A stretch of 15,932 nucleotides of DNA. Origin: Blastococcus sp. CT_GayMR20. Lineage in GTDB: Bacteria; Actinomycetota; Actinomycetes; Mycobacteriales; Geodermatophilaceae. Below are positions 8,939 to 15,932 of the stretch, in pieces. The position numbers were made by a program, and so were the translations under genes. How positions within the stretch are numbered: the stretch's first letter is position 1; every line of letters starts with the position of its first letter. Under the pieces are notes generated by a model. It had not been told where the DNA came from and made no database searches. It was given only the letters and a program-made list of their open reading frames with translations. The DNA is taken from assembly GCF_004570345.1 (NCBI RefSeq), contig NZ_SPQM01000113.1, positions 1-15,932 of the forward strand. The letters are read 5' to 3'.

Positions 8939-8981
8939 CCGCACCCGCGGCGGGGCCGCTGCGCCCGGTCCCGCCGTGCGG
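8939..8981 (+). terminator. GC-rich hairpin after the ftsI stop (possible attenuator or terminator)
   Basis: Immediately after the ftsI TGA, ccgcac (8939-8944) pairs with gtgcgg (8976-8981) and ggcggg (8949-8954) pairs with cccgcc (8970-8975). Together they form a bulged 12-pair stem with a 15-base loop. No T-run follows, so it is not a canonical intrinsic terminator. It could be a U-less terminator, an mRNA-stabilising 3' structure or chance pairing in very GC-rich DNA. Confidence 0.3.
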
Positions 8982-9018
8982 AGGGGCCGACGTGCGCGGG
9001 TCGAGGGGTCCCCGCCGG

Positions 9019-9024
9019 TAGATT
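9019..9024 (+). promoter_or_regulatory. Possible -10 element (TAGATT) for murE
   Basis: TAGATT fits the actinobacterial TANNNT -10 pattern and stands out in very GC-rich surroundings. It ends eight bases before the murE GTG at 9033, so transcription could begin at or next to the start codon and give a leaderless mRNA. No convincing -35 hexamer is visible. The same stretch contains GGAG (9025-9028), only four bases from the GTG, which could instead be a closely spaced ribosome binding site. Confidence 0.4.
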
Positions 9025-9032
9025 GGAGCCCC

Positions 9033-10613
9033 GTGACCACGTCCGACCCCGGGTCGGTGCCCCGGCCTGCGGGGGACCGACCGCAGTCCGCCCCGCTCAG
9101 CCTGACCGATCTCGCCGACCTCGTCGGTTCCCCGGTCGGCGCCGTGGCTGACCCTGCCGACGCTCCGGCTGTCACCGGCGTCACACTCGCCTCGGCCGAG
9201 GTGCGGCCAGGTGACCTCTACGCCGCGCTCCCCGGTGCCCGCACGCACGGCGCCCGGTTCGCCGCCGACGCCGCCGCACGGGGTGCCGTCGCCGTCCTCA
9301 CCGACCCGGCGGGCCGTCCCGACGCCGAGGCGACCGGGCTTCCGGTGTGCGTCGTCGACGACCCGAGGGCGCTCCTCGGCCAGGTCGCCGACCGGGTCTA
9401 CGGCGAGCCGAGCCGGCAGCTCACGGTCATCGGGATCACCGGCACGAACGGCAAGACGACGACGGCCTACCTGGTCGAGGCCGGCCTGGCCGCCGCCGGC
9501 TCGGGCACCGGCCTGATCGGCACCGTCCAGACGCGCACGCGCGGGTGGGCCGCCGACGGCACGCCGACGGTCACCGCGCTGCCCAGCGTCCGGACCACGC
9601 CGGAGGCACCCGCGCTGCACGCCCTGCTCGCGCAGATGGCCGCCTCGGGGGTCACGGGGGTGGTCATGGAGGTCTCCAGCCACGCCCTCGTGCTCGGCCG
9701 GGTCGGCGGCGTCCGGTTCGCCGCCGCGGGCTTCACCAACCTCGGCCGCGACCACCTGGACTTCCACGGCGACCTCGAGGAGTACTTCCGGGCGAAGGCG
9801 CTGCTGTTCGACGGCCGCGCGGCCGCCGAGGCGATCACCGTCGACGACGACGGAGGCCGCCGGCTGGCCGCTCTGCGCCCCGCCGCCGCGACAGTGGCGA
9901 CCGGGGGTCCGGCGGACTGGTGGGCCGACGGCGTCGCCCCGGCCCCCGACGGCGGCTCGACCTTCACCCTGCACGGCCCCGGAGGCCGCTCGTGGCCGGC
10001 CCGCCTGCGGCTGCCGGGGCGGTTCAACGTCGCCAACGCCGTCCTCGCCGTCGCCCTGCTCGACGCCGTCGGCGTGCCCGTCGGGACGGCGCTCGCCGGG
10101 CTGGCAGACACCGTCGTCCCGGGCCGGATGGAACCGGTGGACGCCGGGCAGCCCTTCGTCGCCGTCGTCGACTACGCGCACACCCCGGACGCCGTCAGCA
10201 CCGCCCTCGCCGCGCTGCGCGACGCCACGACCGGCCGGCTGATCACCGTCCTCGGGTGCGGCGGCGACCGGGATCCAGGAAAGCGGGCCGCGATGGGGAC
10301 CGCTGCGGCCTCCGGCAGCGATGTACTGGTCGTGACCGACGACAACCCACGCTCCGAGGATCCCGCCGCCATCCGCGCGGCCATGCTCGCCGGCGTGCAC
10401 GAGGTCCCTGAGGACCGCCGCGCCGAGGTGCTGGAGGTGGCCGGGCGCAGGGACGCGCTGGCCACGGCCGTGGCGCTGGCCCGGCCCGCCGACACGGTGC
10501 TGGTGGCGGGCAAGGGCCACGAGACCGGCCAGGAGGTCGCCGGCACGGTGCACCCGTTCGACGACCGCGAGGTGCTGCGCGAGGTGCTGGCCGCCCAGGG
10601 GACGCCGGCATGA
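9033..10613 (+). CDS. murE: UDP-MurNAc-L-Ala-D-Glu:meso-diaminopimelate ligase MurE
   Basis: This cytoplasmic ATP-dependent ligase (EC 6.3.2.13) adds the third residue, meso-diaminopimelate, to the UDP-MurNAc dipeptide. The 526 residues are close to the family norm and show the three Mur ligase domains. The N-terminal substrate-binding part covers about residues 20-125. The ATP-binding central domain has the P-loop TGTNGKTTT at 136-144, EVSSH at 213-217 and the probable carbamylated lysine K255 in FRAKALLF. The C-terminal domain has DNPR at 437-440, the signature for diaminopimelate rather than lysine, and KGHE at 494-497. I chose GTG 9033 because it follows the TAGATT/GGAG stretch. An in-frame GTG at 8976 would add 19 arginine-rich, non-conserved residues and overlap the hairpin. 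The stop overlaps the murF start (ATGA). This is the first gene of the five-gene coupled run. Confidence 0.95.
   Translation: MTTSDPGSVPRPAGDRPQSAPLSLTDLADLVGSPVGAVADPADAPAVTGVTLASAEVRPGDLYAALPGARTHGARFAADAAARGAVAVLTDPAGRPDAEATGLPVCVVDDPRALLGQVADRVYGEPSRQLTVIGITGTNGKTTTAYLVEAGLAAAGSGTGLIGTVQTRTRGWAADGTPTVTALPSVRTTPEAPALHALLAQMAASGVTGVVMEVSSHALVLGRVGGVRFAAAGFTNLGRDHLDFHGDLEEYFRAKALLFDGRAAAEAITVDDDGGRRLAALRPAAATVATGGPADWWADGVAPAPDGGSTFTLHGPGGRSWPARLRLPGRFNVANAVLAVALLDAVGVPVGTALAGLADTVVPGRMEPVDAGQPFVAVVDYAHTPDAVSTALAALRDATTGRLITVLGCGGDRDPGKRAAMGTAAASGSDVLVVTDDNPRSEDPAAIRAAMLAGVHEVPEDRRAEVLEVAGRRDALATAVALARPADTVLVAGKGHETGQEVAGTVHPFDDREVLREVLAAQGTPA
10597..10602 (+). promoter_or_regulatory. murF ribosome binding site
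   Basis: AGGGGA lies seven bases before the ATG at 10610, inside the end of murE. It is the clearest Shine-Dalgarno sequence in the operon and supports the start that overlaps the murE stop over the in-frame ATG at 10619. Confidence 0.55.
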
Positions 10614-12031
10614 TCGAGATGAAGCTGGGCGAGGTCGCCGGACTCGTGGACGGCGACCTGACCGGCCCCGCCGACGCGGTCGTCACCGGGAAGGTCACGC
10701 TCGACTCGCGGACCGTCGAGCCGGGGGACCTCTTCGTCGCCTTCCCGGGCGAACGGGTCGACGGGCACGACTTCCTCGGCGCCGCGGCGGCCGCCGGCGC
10801 GGTGGCAGCGCTGAGCATGCGCCCGGACGACGCCCTGTCGACCGTCGTGGTGAGCGACCCGGTCGTCGCCCTGGGCCGCCTCGCCGCCGGCGTGCACGCC
10901 CGGCTGACCGGGCGCGGGCTGACGACGCTGGCGATCACCGGCTCCTCGGGCAAGACCTCGACCAAGGACCTCCTCGGGCAGGTCCTCGCCACGGCGGGCC
11001 CGACGGTCAGCCCGCCCGGCTCCTACAACAACGACATCGGCCTGCCGCTCACCGTGCTCAGCGCCGACGAGCAGACCCGCTTCCTCGTCCTCGAGATGGG
11101 GTCGCGCGGGCCGGGGCACATCGCCCGGCTGTGCGGCGTCGCCCGTCCGCAGGTGTCGGTCGTGCTCAACGTCGGCTCGGCCCACCTGGGTGAATTCGGC
11201 AGCGCCGACGGCATCGCCCGGGCCAAGGGCGAGATCGTCGAGGCGCTGCCCGCCGACGGCACCGCCGTGCTGAACGCCGACGACCCGCGGGTGGCCGGGA
11301 TGGCGCCGCGCACGAGCGCCCGCGTCCTGCGCACCGGCCGCGGTCCCGACGCCGACGTCCGGGCGACCGCGGTCTCGCTGGACGAGGCCGCCCGTCCCCG
11401 GTTCACGCTCGTCGCCGCGGGGGAGGAGCACCCCGTCGCCCTGCAGGTGGTGGGCGAGCACCAGGTCGCCAACGCGCTGTCGGCCGCCGGTGCCGCCCTC
11501 GCCGCCGGGATGCAGCCCGCCGACGTCGCCGCCGCGCTGTCGGAGGCGGGAGCGCGCAGCCGCTGGCGGATGGAGGTCGACCGCCGCTCCGACGGGGTGA
11601 CCGTCGTCAACGACGCCTACAACGCCAACCCCGAGTCGATGCGGGCCGCGCTGGCGGCACTGGCCGGCCTGGCGGGGGAGCGGCGCATCGCCGTCCTCGG
11701 GGCCATGGCCGAGCTGGGACCCGACGCCGGCGCCGAGCACGAGCGGCTCGGGCGCGACGCCGCGGCCGCCGGGGTCGACCTGATCGTGGCCGTGGGTCCC
11801 GATGCGGTAGGCATAGCCGAGGGCGCGGCCGCAGCCGGACTGGCTGCAGGGCGTGGCACAGGAAGGGAGTCGGTGCACGTGCCGGACCGGGCCGCTGCCC
11901 GCGGACTGCTGTCGGAGGTGCTCCGTCCCGGGGACGTCGTCCTCGTGAAGGCCAGTCGCTCCTACGGCCTCGAGCTGCTCGCCGCCGATCTCCTGGCCGC
12001 TGATCTGCCTGCTCCCGGGGCCGGCGCGTGA
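10610..12031 (+). CDS. murF: UDP-MurNAc-tripeptide:D-Ala-D-Ala ligase MurF
   Basis: MurF (EC 6.3.2.10) completes the cytoplasmic pentapeptide precursor by joining D-Ala-D-Ala to the UDP-MurNAc tripeptide with ATP. The 473 residues match the family. The N-terminal domain contains DSRTVEPGDLFVA (about 32-44). The central domain has the P-loop TGSSGKTST at 110-118 and YNNDIG at 139-144. NDAYNANP at 334-341 is highly characteristic of MurF and separates it from MurE. The C-terminal region around residues 400-420 is an alanine- and glycine-rich loop that uses some codons rare elsewhere in the window (ATA, AGG, ACA), probably a tolerated variable loop. The ATG start overlaps the murE stop and the TGA overlaps the mraY GTG, each by four bases. 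Confidence 0.95.
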   Translation: MIEMKLGEVAGLVDGDLTGPADAVVTGKVTLDSRTVEPGDLFVAFPGERVDGHDFLGAAAAAGAVAALSMRPDDALSTVVVSDPVVALGRLAAGVHARLTGRGLTTLAITGSSGKTSTKDLLGQVLATAGPTVSPPGSYNNDIGLPLTVLSADEQTRFLVLEMGSRGPGHIARLCGVARPQVSVVLNVGSAHLGEFGSADGIARAKGEIVEALPADGTAVLNADDPRVAGMAPRTSARVLRTGRGPDADVRATAVSLDEAARPRFTLVAAGEEHPVALQVVGEHQVANALSAAGAALAAGMQPADVAAALSEAGARSRWRMEVDRRSDGVTVVNDAYNANPESMRAALAALAGLAGERRIAVLGAMAELGPDAGAEHERLGRDAAAAGVDLIVAVGPDAVGIAEGAAAAGLAAGRGTGRESVHVPDRAAARGLLSEVLRPGDVVLVKASRSYGLELLAADLLAADLPAPGAGA

Positions 12032-13107
12032 GGTCCGTCCTGATCGCGGCCGGTTTCGGCCTGATCATCTCCATCCTGCTCACCCCGCTGGCCATCCGTG
12101 CGTTCCGCCGGCAGGGCCTCGGCCAGGAGATCCGGGACGACGGCCCCGAGAGCCACCTGTCCAAGAAGGGCACGCCCACCATGGGCGGGACGGTGATCGT
12201 CGGCGCCACCGTGGGCGGCTACCTGGCCGCCCACCTGTTCCTCAGCTACCAGGACAACTGGGGCTTCACCGCCACCGGCCTGATGCTGCTCTTCCTGATG
12301 GTCGGCATGGGGACGGTCGGGTTCCTCGACGACTACCTCAAGATCCGGCACCGCCGCAGCCTCGGACTGAACAAGACGGCCAAGCTGGTGGGCCAGCTGG
12401 TCGTCGGCGTGGCCTTCGCCGTCCTGGCGATCAACTTCCCCAACAGCGAGGGCGTGACGCCGGCCTCGACGTTCGTCTCCTACGTACGGGACATCGCCCC
12501 GTTCGCGCTCGGGTCCGTGGCCTTCGTGATCCTGGCCTACCTCTTCATCGCCGGGTTCTCCAACGCGGTGAACCTCACCGACGGCCTCGACGGCCTGGCC
12601 GCGGGCTCGTCGGCCATGGTGTTCGCCTCCTACGTCTTCATCTCGTTCTGGCAGTTCACCCACGACTGCGCCAACGAGTTCATCGAGGGGTGCTACGTCG
12701 TCCGCGATCCGCTGGACGTGACGCTGGTGGCCGCGGCGGGCCTGGGCGCGTGTCTGGGGTTCCTCTGGTGGAACACCAGCCCGGCCCGGATCTTCATGGG
12801 CGACACCGGCTCGCTGGCCCTCGGGGGCCTGCTCTCGGGGCTGGCCATCGTCACCCGCACCGAGCTGCTGCTCGTCGTCCTCGGCGGTCTGTTCGTCGCC
12901 GTGACGCTGTCGGTGGTCATCCAGGTGGCGTTCTTCCGCGCGACCCGGCGGCGGGTGTTCCGGATGGCCCCGCTGCACCACCACTTCGAGCTCGCCGGCT
13001 GGACCGAGAACACCGTCATCGTGCGGTTCTGGCTCGTGACCGCCATGGCGGTGGCCTTCGGCATCGGCCTGTTCTACGCGGACTGGCTCGAGTTCGTAGG
13101 CCTGTGA
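12028..13107 (+). CDS. mraY: Phospho-MurNAc-pentapeptide transferase MraY
   Basis: MraY (EC 2.7.8.13) is a polytopic membrane enzyme that transfers phospho-MurNAc-pentapeptide from UDP to undecaprenyl phosphate, making lipid I. The 359 residues are the usual length, with about ten hydrophobic segments. Family motifs are in order: DDYLK at 101-105, NLTDGLDG at 182-189, FMGDTGS at 256-262 and the HHHFE stretch at 317-321. The aspartates in the first three motifs are the conserved Mg2+ and catalytic residues known for the family. The two cysteines in the loop before the VRDPLD sequence appear to lie on the outer face (inferred). Translation starts at a GTG that overlaps the murF stop (GTGA) with only a weak ribosome binding site, so coupling to murF is likely. 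Its stop overlaps the murD GTG. Confidence 0.96.
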   Translation: MRSVLIAAGFGLIISILLTPLAIRAFRRQGLGQEIRDDGPESHLSKKGTPTMGGTVIVGATVGGYLAAHLFLSYQDNWGFTATGLMLLFLMVGMGTVGFLDDYLKIRHRRSLGLNKTAKLVGQLVVGVAFAVLAINFPNSEGVTPASTFVSYVRDIAPFALGSVAFVILAYLFIAGFSNAVNLTDGLDGLAAGSSAMVFASYVFISFWQFTHDCANEFIEGCYVVRDPLDVTLVAAAGLGACLGFLWWNTSPARIFMGDTGSLALGGLLSGLAIVTRTELLLVVLGGLFVAVTLSVVIQVAFFRATRRRVFRMAPLHHHFELAGWTENTVIVRFWLVTAMAVAFGIGLFYADWLEFVGL

Positions 13108-14528
13108 CCGTGCTCGTGCAGGGGCGGACCGTGCTGGTCGCCGGACTCGGTATCTCCGGGGCCGCGGCGGCGCGGGTGCTCCTGGGCCGCGGCGCTCAGG
13201 TCCTCCTGACCGACGCCTCCGAGCGGCCGGTGGTCGCCGAGCTCGCGGCTGCCGGGGCCACCTGGCTGGGCCGCATCGACTCCGTGCCGGAGGGGACGGC
13301 GCTGGTCGTCACCTCGCCGGGCTGGCGGCCGGACGCCCCGCTGCTGGAGGACGCCGCCCGGCGCGGGGTCGAGGTGATCGGGGAACCGGAGCTGGCCTGG
13401 CGGCTGCGCGCCGTGGACGCCGCGGGGAACGCCGCCCCCTGGCTGGCGGTGACCGGCACCAACGGCAAGACCACGACAGTGACGATGCTCGAGGCGATCC
13501 TGCTGGCGGCCGGCCGCCGGGCCGTCGCGGCCGGGAACGTGGGGCGCCCGCTCGTCGAGGTCGTCACCTCGCTCGAGGACGACGGCACACCCGCCTACGA
13601 CGCGGTCGCCGTCGAGCTCTCCAGCTTCCAGCTGCACTGGTCCTCGTCCATCGCCCCTGCCGCGGCCGCCGTCCTCAACGTCGCCGACGACCACACCGAC
13701 TGGCACGGCTCGTTCGCGGCCTACCGGGACGCGAAGGCGAAGATCCTCCAGCACGCACCGGTGGCGGTCGCCGACGCCGGGAACCCGGTGGCGGCGGCGC
13801 TGGTCGCGCCCCATCCCCGGCCGGTGACGGTGACCCTCGGTGAGCCGGCTGCGGGTCAGCTCGGGGTGCGGGCCGGGGCCCTCGTCGACCGGGCGTTCAG
13901 CGCGGACCCCGCAGGAGAGGTGCTGCTCGAGCGCGGCCGCCTCCAGGTACCCGGCCCGCACAACACCGTGAACGCGCTGGCCGCCGCGGCCCTCGCCCGG
14001 GCGGTCGGCATTCCCGGGGAGGCCGTCGGCAGGGGACTGGCGGGCTTCCGGGGCGGCGCCCACCGCAACGTCCGGGTCGCGACCGTCGGCGGGGTCGACT
14101 ACGTCGACGACAGCAAGGCGACCAACCCGCACGCGGCCGGGGCGTCCCTGGCCGCGTACCCCCGCGTGGTCTGGATCGCCGGCGGCCTGCTGAAGGGGGC
14201 CGACGTCGATCCGCTGGTCGCGGCCGTCGCCTCCCGGCTCGCCGGAGTGGTCCTGCTGGGCCGCGACCGGGGCGTTCTGGCCGCGTCACTCGCGCGACAC
14301 GCCCCGACGGTCCCCGTCGTGACGGTGGAGAGCGGCGACGATGACGGGATGGACGGGACTGGTGTGACGGGCGAGGCGACGATGGCGCACGTCGTCGCCG
14401 CCGCGGCGGAGCTGGCCCGTCCGGGCGACACCGTGCTGCTGGCGCCCGCGGCCGCCTCGATGGACGTCTTCCGCGACTACGCCCACCGCGGCCGCGCCTT
14501 CGCCGACGCGGTGGCGGCCCTGCGATGA
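13104..14528 (+). CDS. murD: UDP-MurNAc-L-alanine:D-glutamate ligase MurD
   Basis: MurD (EC 6.3.2.9) adds D-glutamate to UDP-MurNAc-L-alanine in the cytoplasm, one step before MurE. The product is 474 residues from GTG 13104. The N-terminal Rossmann-like domain has GLGISG at 14-19, the central ATPase domain has TGTNGKTTT at 117-125 and ELSSFQL at 171-177, and the C-terminal domain has DDSKATNPHA at 335-344. The frame stays open upstream to 12690 inside mraY, but those 138 residues are out-of-frame mraY sequence. The GTG that overlaps the mraY stop starts right before the conserved domain. Residues 410-423 form an acidic, glycine-rich insert built from repeated GACGGG-like units, at a position where related proteins usually have a short turn. 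The stop overlaps the ftsW ATG. Confidence 0.95.
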   Translation: MTVLVQGRTVLVAGLGISGAAAARVLLGRGAQVLLTDASERPVVAELAAAGATWLGRIDSVPEGTALVVTSPGWRPDAPLLEDAARRGVEVIGEPELAWRLRAVDAAGNAAPWLAVTGTNGKTTTVTMLEAILLAAGRRAVAAGNVGRPLVEVVTSLEDDGTPAYDAVAVELSSFQLHWSSSIAPAAAAVLNVADDHTDWHGSFAAYRDAKAKILQHAPVAVADAGNPVAAALVAPHPRPVTVTLGEPAAGQLGVRAGALVDRAFSADPAGEVLLERGRLQVPGPHNTVNALAAAALARAVGIPGEAVGRGLAGFRGGAHRNVRVATVGGVDYVDDSKATNPHAAGASLAAYPRVVWIAGGLLKGADVDPLVAAVASRLAGVVLLGRDRGVLAASLARHAPTVPVVTVESGDDDGMDGTGVTGEATMAHVVAAAAELARPGDTVLLAPAAASMDVFRDYAHRGRAFADAVAALR

Positions 14529-15932
14529 CCCGCACCCATACCCCCACCCCTGCCACCCGCGCCCGCCCGTCCGCTCCGGAGGTCCCGCAGGCGACGGCGT
14601 CCGGGCCGAGGCGGACCCGGCACGAGCGGCCCCAGCGCCTGCGCGGTCCCGCCTGGCTCGACGGTCCGATGACGAGCTGCCACCTGGTGCTCGGCTCCGC
14701 GGGGTTGCTGCTCACCATCGGGCTGGTCATGGTCTTCTCCGCCTCCTCCATCGAGGCGGCGATGGCCGACGAGCCCGCGTGGAAGCCGGGTGTCCAGCAG
14801 CTGATCTGGGCTGTCCTGGGGGTCGGGGCCATGCTGGTCGCCCTGCGGCTGCCCGCCGGGTTCCTGCGCCGCTGGTCGCCGATCGCTCTCCTCGTGGTCG
14901 TCGGCATGCTGCTGCTGGTCCTCGTGCCGGGCATCGGGCTGAAGCTGAACGGCGCCCGTCAGTGGTTCGACCTCGGCTTCGCGAACCTGCAGCCCTCGGA
15001 GATCGCCAAGCTGGTCTTCGCGCTCTGGGGAGCGCATGTCCTGGCGCTGCGCGAGCGGTACCTGACGACGACGTCCCTGCTGGTCCCTGTGCTCCCGGTG
15101 TTCGGCGTGCTCTCACTGCTGCTGATCGCCGAACCGGACTTCGGTGCCGTGGTCAGCCTCGGACTCGTCCTCGTCGGGCTCCTCTGGGCCGGCGGGATGC
15201 CCCTGCGGTACTTCGGCTGGTTCGTCGCCGCGGCCGCCGGACTGGTCGCCCTGATGGTCTGGATCGCGCCCTATCGCCTCGCGCGGATCACCTCGTTCCT
15301 GGACCCGTTCGCCGACCCCACGGTGGGCGGTTTCCAGGCGATCCGCGGCTTCTACGCGCTGGCCACCGGCGGGCTGTGGGGGGTCGGCCTGGGCAACAGC
15401 GCCATGAAGTGGAACCTGCTGCCGCACGCGGAGAGCGACTACATCTTCGCGATCATCGGCGAGGAGCTCGGCTTCCTCGGCTGCCTGGTGGTGGTCACCC
15501 TGTACGGCGTGCTCGCCTACGCCGGCTTCCGGATCGCCCGCCGGTCGGCCGACCGCTTCGTCCAGCTCGCCTGCGTCGCGATCACCGTCTGGCTGATCGG
15601 CCAGGCCGCCATGAACATGGGCTACGTGGTGGGCCTGCTGCCGGTGACCGGAGTCCAGCTGCCGCTGATCTCCGCCGGTGGCACCTCGCTGGTGCTCACC
15701 CTCTTCATCGTCGGGCTGCTCGCCCGGTTCGCCCGCTCCGAGCCCGAGGCGATCGAGGCCCAGCGCGGCCGCACCCGCGGACCGCTCGCCCGGTTCTTCC
15801 TGCCGGTCCCGGCGTCGGCGGTCGACCCCGTCCGCCCGCGCCGCCAGCCGGAGGACCGGCCGTCGGCCCGCCCGGTGGTGAGCGGCGGCCGGACCGTCGT
15901 CCACGCCCGTCCCGGCGTTCCGCGGCCGGTGC
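14525..15932 (+). CDS. ftsW: Septal peptidoglycan glycosyltransferase FtsW (3' end beyond window)
   Basis: FtsW is a SEDS-family membrane glycosyltransferase that polymerises lipid II at the septum together with FtsI. The frame is open from ATG 14525 to the window edge (469 codons, no stop). It begins with a basic, proline-rich cytoplasmic tail of about 50 residues, followed by about ten membrane segments. Conserved SEDS features are NGARQW at 142-147, PSEIAK at 157-162, EPDFG at 203-207, FLDPF after residue 257, HAESDYIF with the putative catalytic Asp305, GEELGFLG, and the LPLISAGGTS signature near 379-388. After the last helix comes a proline- and arginine-rich cytoplasmic tail of at least 65 residues. 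Long FtsW tails are known in actinobacteria, and in mycobacteria the tail contacts FtsZ. The ATG overlaps the murD stop by four bases. In such clusters murG, murC, ftsQ and ftsZ usually follow. Confidence 0.95.
   Translation, partial: MTRTHTPTPATRARPSAPEVPQATASGPRRTRHERPQRLRGPAWLDGPMTSCHLVLGSAGLLLTIGLVMVFSASSIEAAMADEPAWKPGVQQLIWAVLGVGAMLVALRLPAGFLRRWSPIALLVVVGMLLLVLVPGIGLKLNGARQWFDLGFANLQPSEIAKLVFALWGAHVLALRERYLTTTSLLVPVLPVFGVLSLLLIAEPDFGAVVSLGLVLVGLLWAGGMPLRYFGWFVAAAAGLVALMVWIAPYRLARITSFLDPFADPTVGGFQAIRGFYALATGGLWGVGLGNSAMKWNLLPHAESDYIFAIIGEELGFLGCLVVVTLYGVLAYAGFRIARRSADRFVQLACVAITVWLIGQAAMNMGYVVGLLPVTGVQLPLISAGGTSLVLTLFIVGLLARFARSEPEAIEAQRGRTRGPLARFFLPVPASAVDPVRPRRQPEDRPSARPVVSGGRTVVHARPGVPRPV

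Larger units (their letters stand above)
8036..15932. repeat. Right arm of a 7.9-kb perfect inverted repeat
   Basis: This is the mirror partner of 1-7897. It is probably the authentic side, because the adjoining spacer reads straight into its ftsI frame with family-typical sequence and spacing. Both arms stop at the same base inside ftsW, so the window ends are mirror images. That is what one expects when a contig is extended symmetrically from a hairpin junction. Confidence 0.97.

Noticed and set aside
8976..9032. Upstream GTG at 8976 as the murE start
   Set aside because: It adds 19 arginine-rich residues unlike MurE N-termini and lies in the hairpin. GTG 9033 sits right behind the TAGATT/GGAG stretch.
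11800..11880. Codon-usage shift in murF (ATA, AGG, ACA codons) as a sign of gene transfer
   Set aside because: The segment is short, in frame, in a variable alanine/glycine-rich loop, and flanked by ordinary MurF sequence. A relaxed loop explains it.
12690..13103. Upstream extension of murD inside mraY
   Set aside because: The 138 residues are another frame of mraY. The MurD fold begins at the GTG overlapping the mraY stop.
1..15932. Arms as terminal inverted repeats of a transposon, or the ends of a linear replicon
   Set aside because: There is no transposase, target duplication or telomere-associated gene, and the arms hold housekeeping cell-wall genes that end mid-gene.
1..15932. A CRISPR array, tRNA/rRNA gene, riboswitch or novel defence system
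   Set aside because: I found no regularly spaced direct repeats, no cloverleaf or rRNA-like segments, and no genes outside the dcw cluster. Nearly every base is accounted for by known cell-wall genes.

Overview
The window is one long inverted repeat. Bases 1-7897 are the reverse complement of bases 8036-15932 (position x pairs with 15933-x), and the arms flank a 138-base unique spacer (7898-8035). Every open reading frame I compared in one arm has an identical, mirror-placed partner in the other. The real information is therefore about 8 kb: the right arm plus the spacer. The left arm repeats it backwards.

That 8 kb is the middle of an actinobacterial division and cell-wall (dcw) cluster. 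On the + strand the order is ftsI/pbpB (5' end missing), murE, murF, mraY, murD, ftsW (3' end cut by the window). The very high GC content, GTG starts, the ftsI-murE-murF-mraY-murD-ftsW order and the meso-diaminopimelate-type MurE all point to an actinomycete. Geodermatophilaceae or a relative is a guess from general resemblance, not a demonstrated assignment.

The genes work as one pathway. MurD adds D-Glu, MurE adds meso-diaminopimelate and MurF adds D-Ala-D-Ala to the UDP-MurNAc peptide. MraY moves the product onto the lipid carrier to make lipid I. FtsW and FtsI are the septal glycosyltransferase and transpeptidase pair. From murE to ftsW each stop overlaps the next start by four bases, so the five genes look like one translationally coupled operon. 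The only intergenic gap is 94 bases, between ftsI and murE. It holds a GC-rich hairpin and a possible -10 element just before the murE GTG.

The centre is best read as a fold-back chimera. The spacer continues the right-hand ftsI reading frame with correct penicillin-binding-protein sequence. A 7-base inverted repeat (cgagcag at 7891-7897, ctgctcg at 8036-8042) sits exactly where the arms meet the spacer. This is the geometry expected if a DNA strand folded back, primed on itself and was copied, as happens in multiple displacement amplification, or if an assembler walked through such a molecule. A true chromosomal inverted duplication cannot be excluded from sequence alone but is less likely. 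Two 729-residue frames crossing the centre are artefacts of the join. I see no undescribed biological system, tRNA, rRNA, CRISPR array or transposase. No gene-free stretch exceeds 300 bases.
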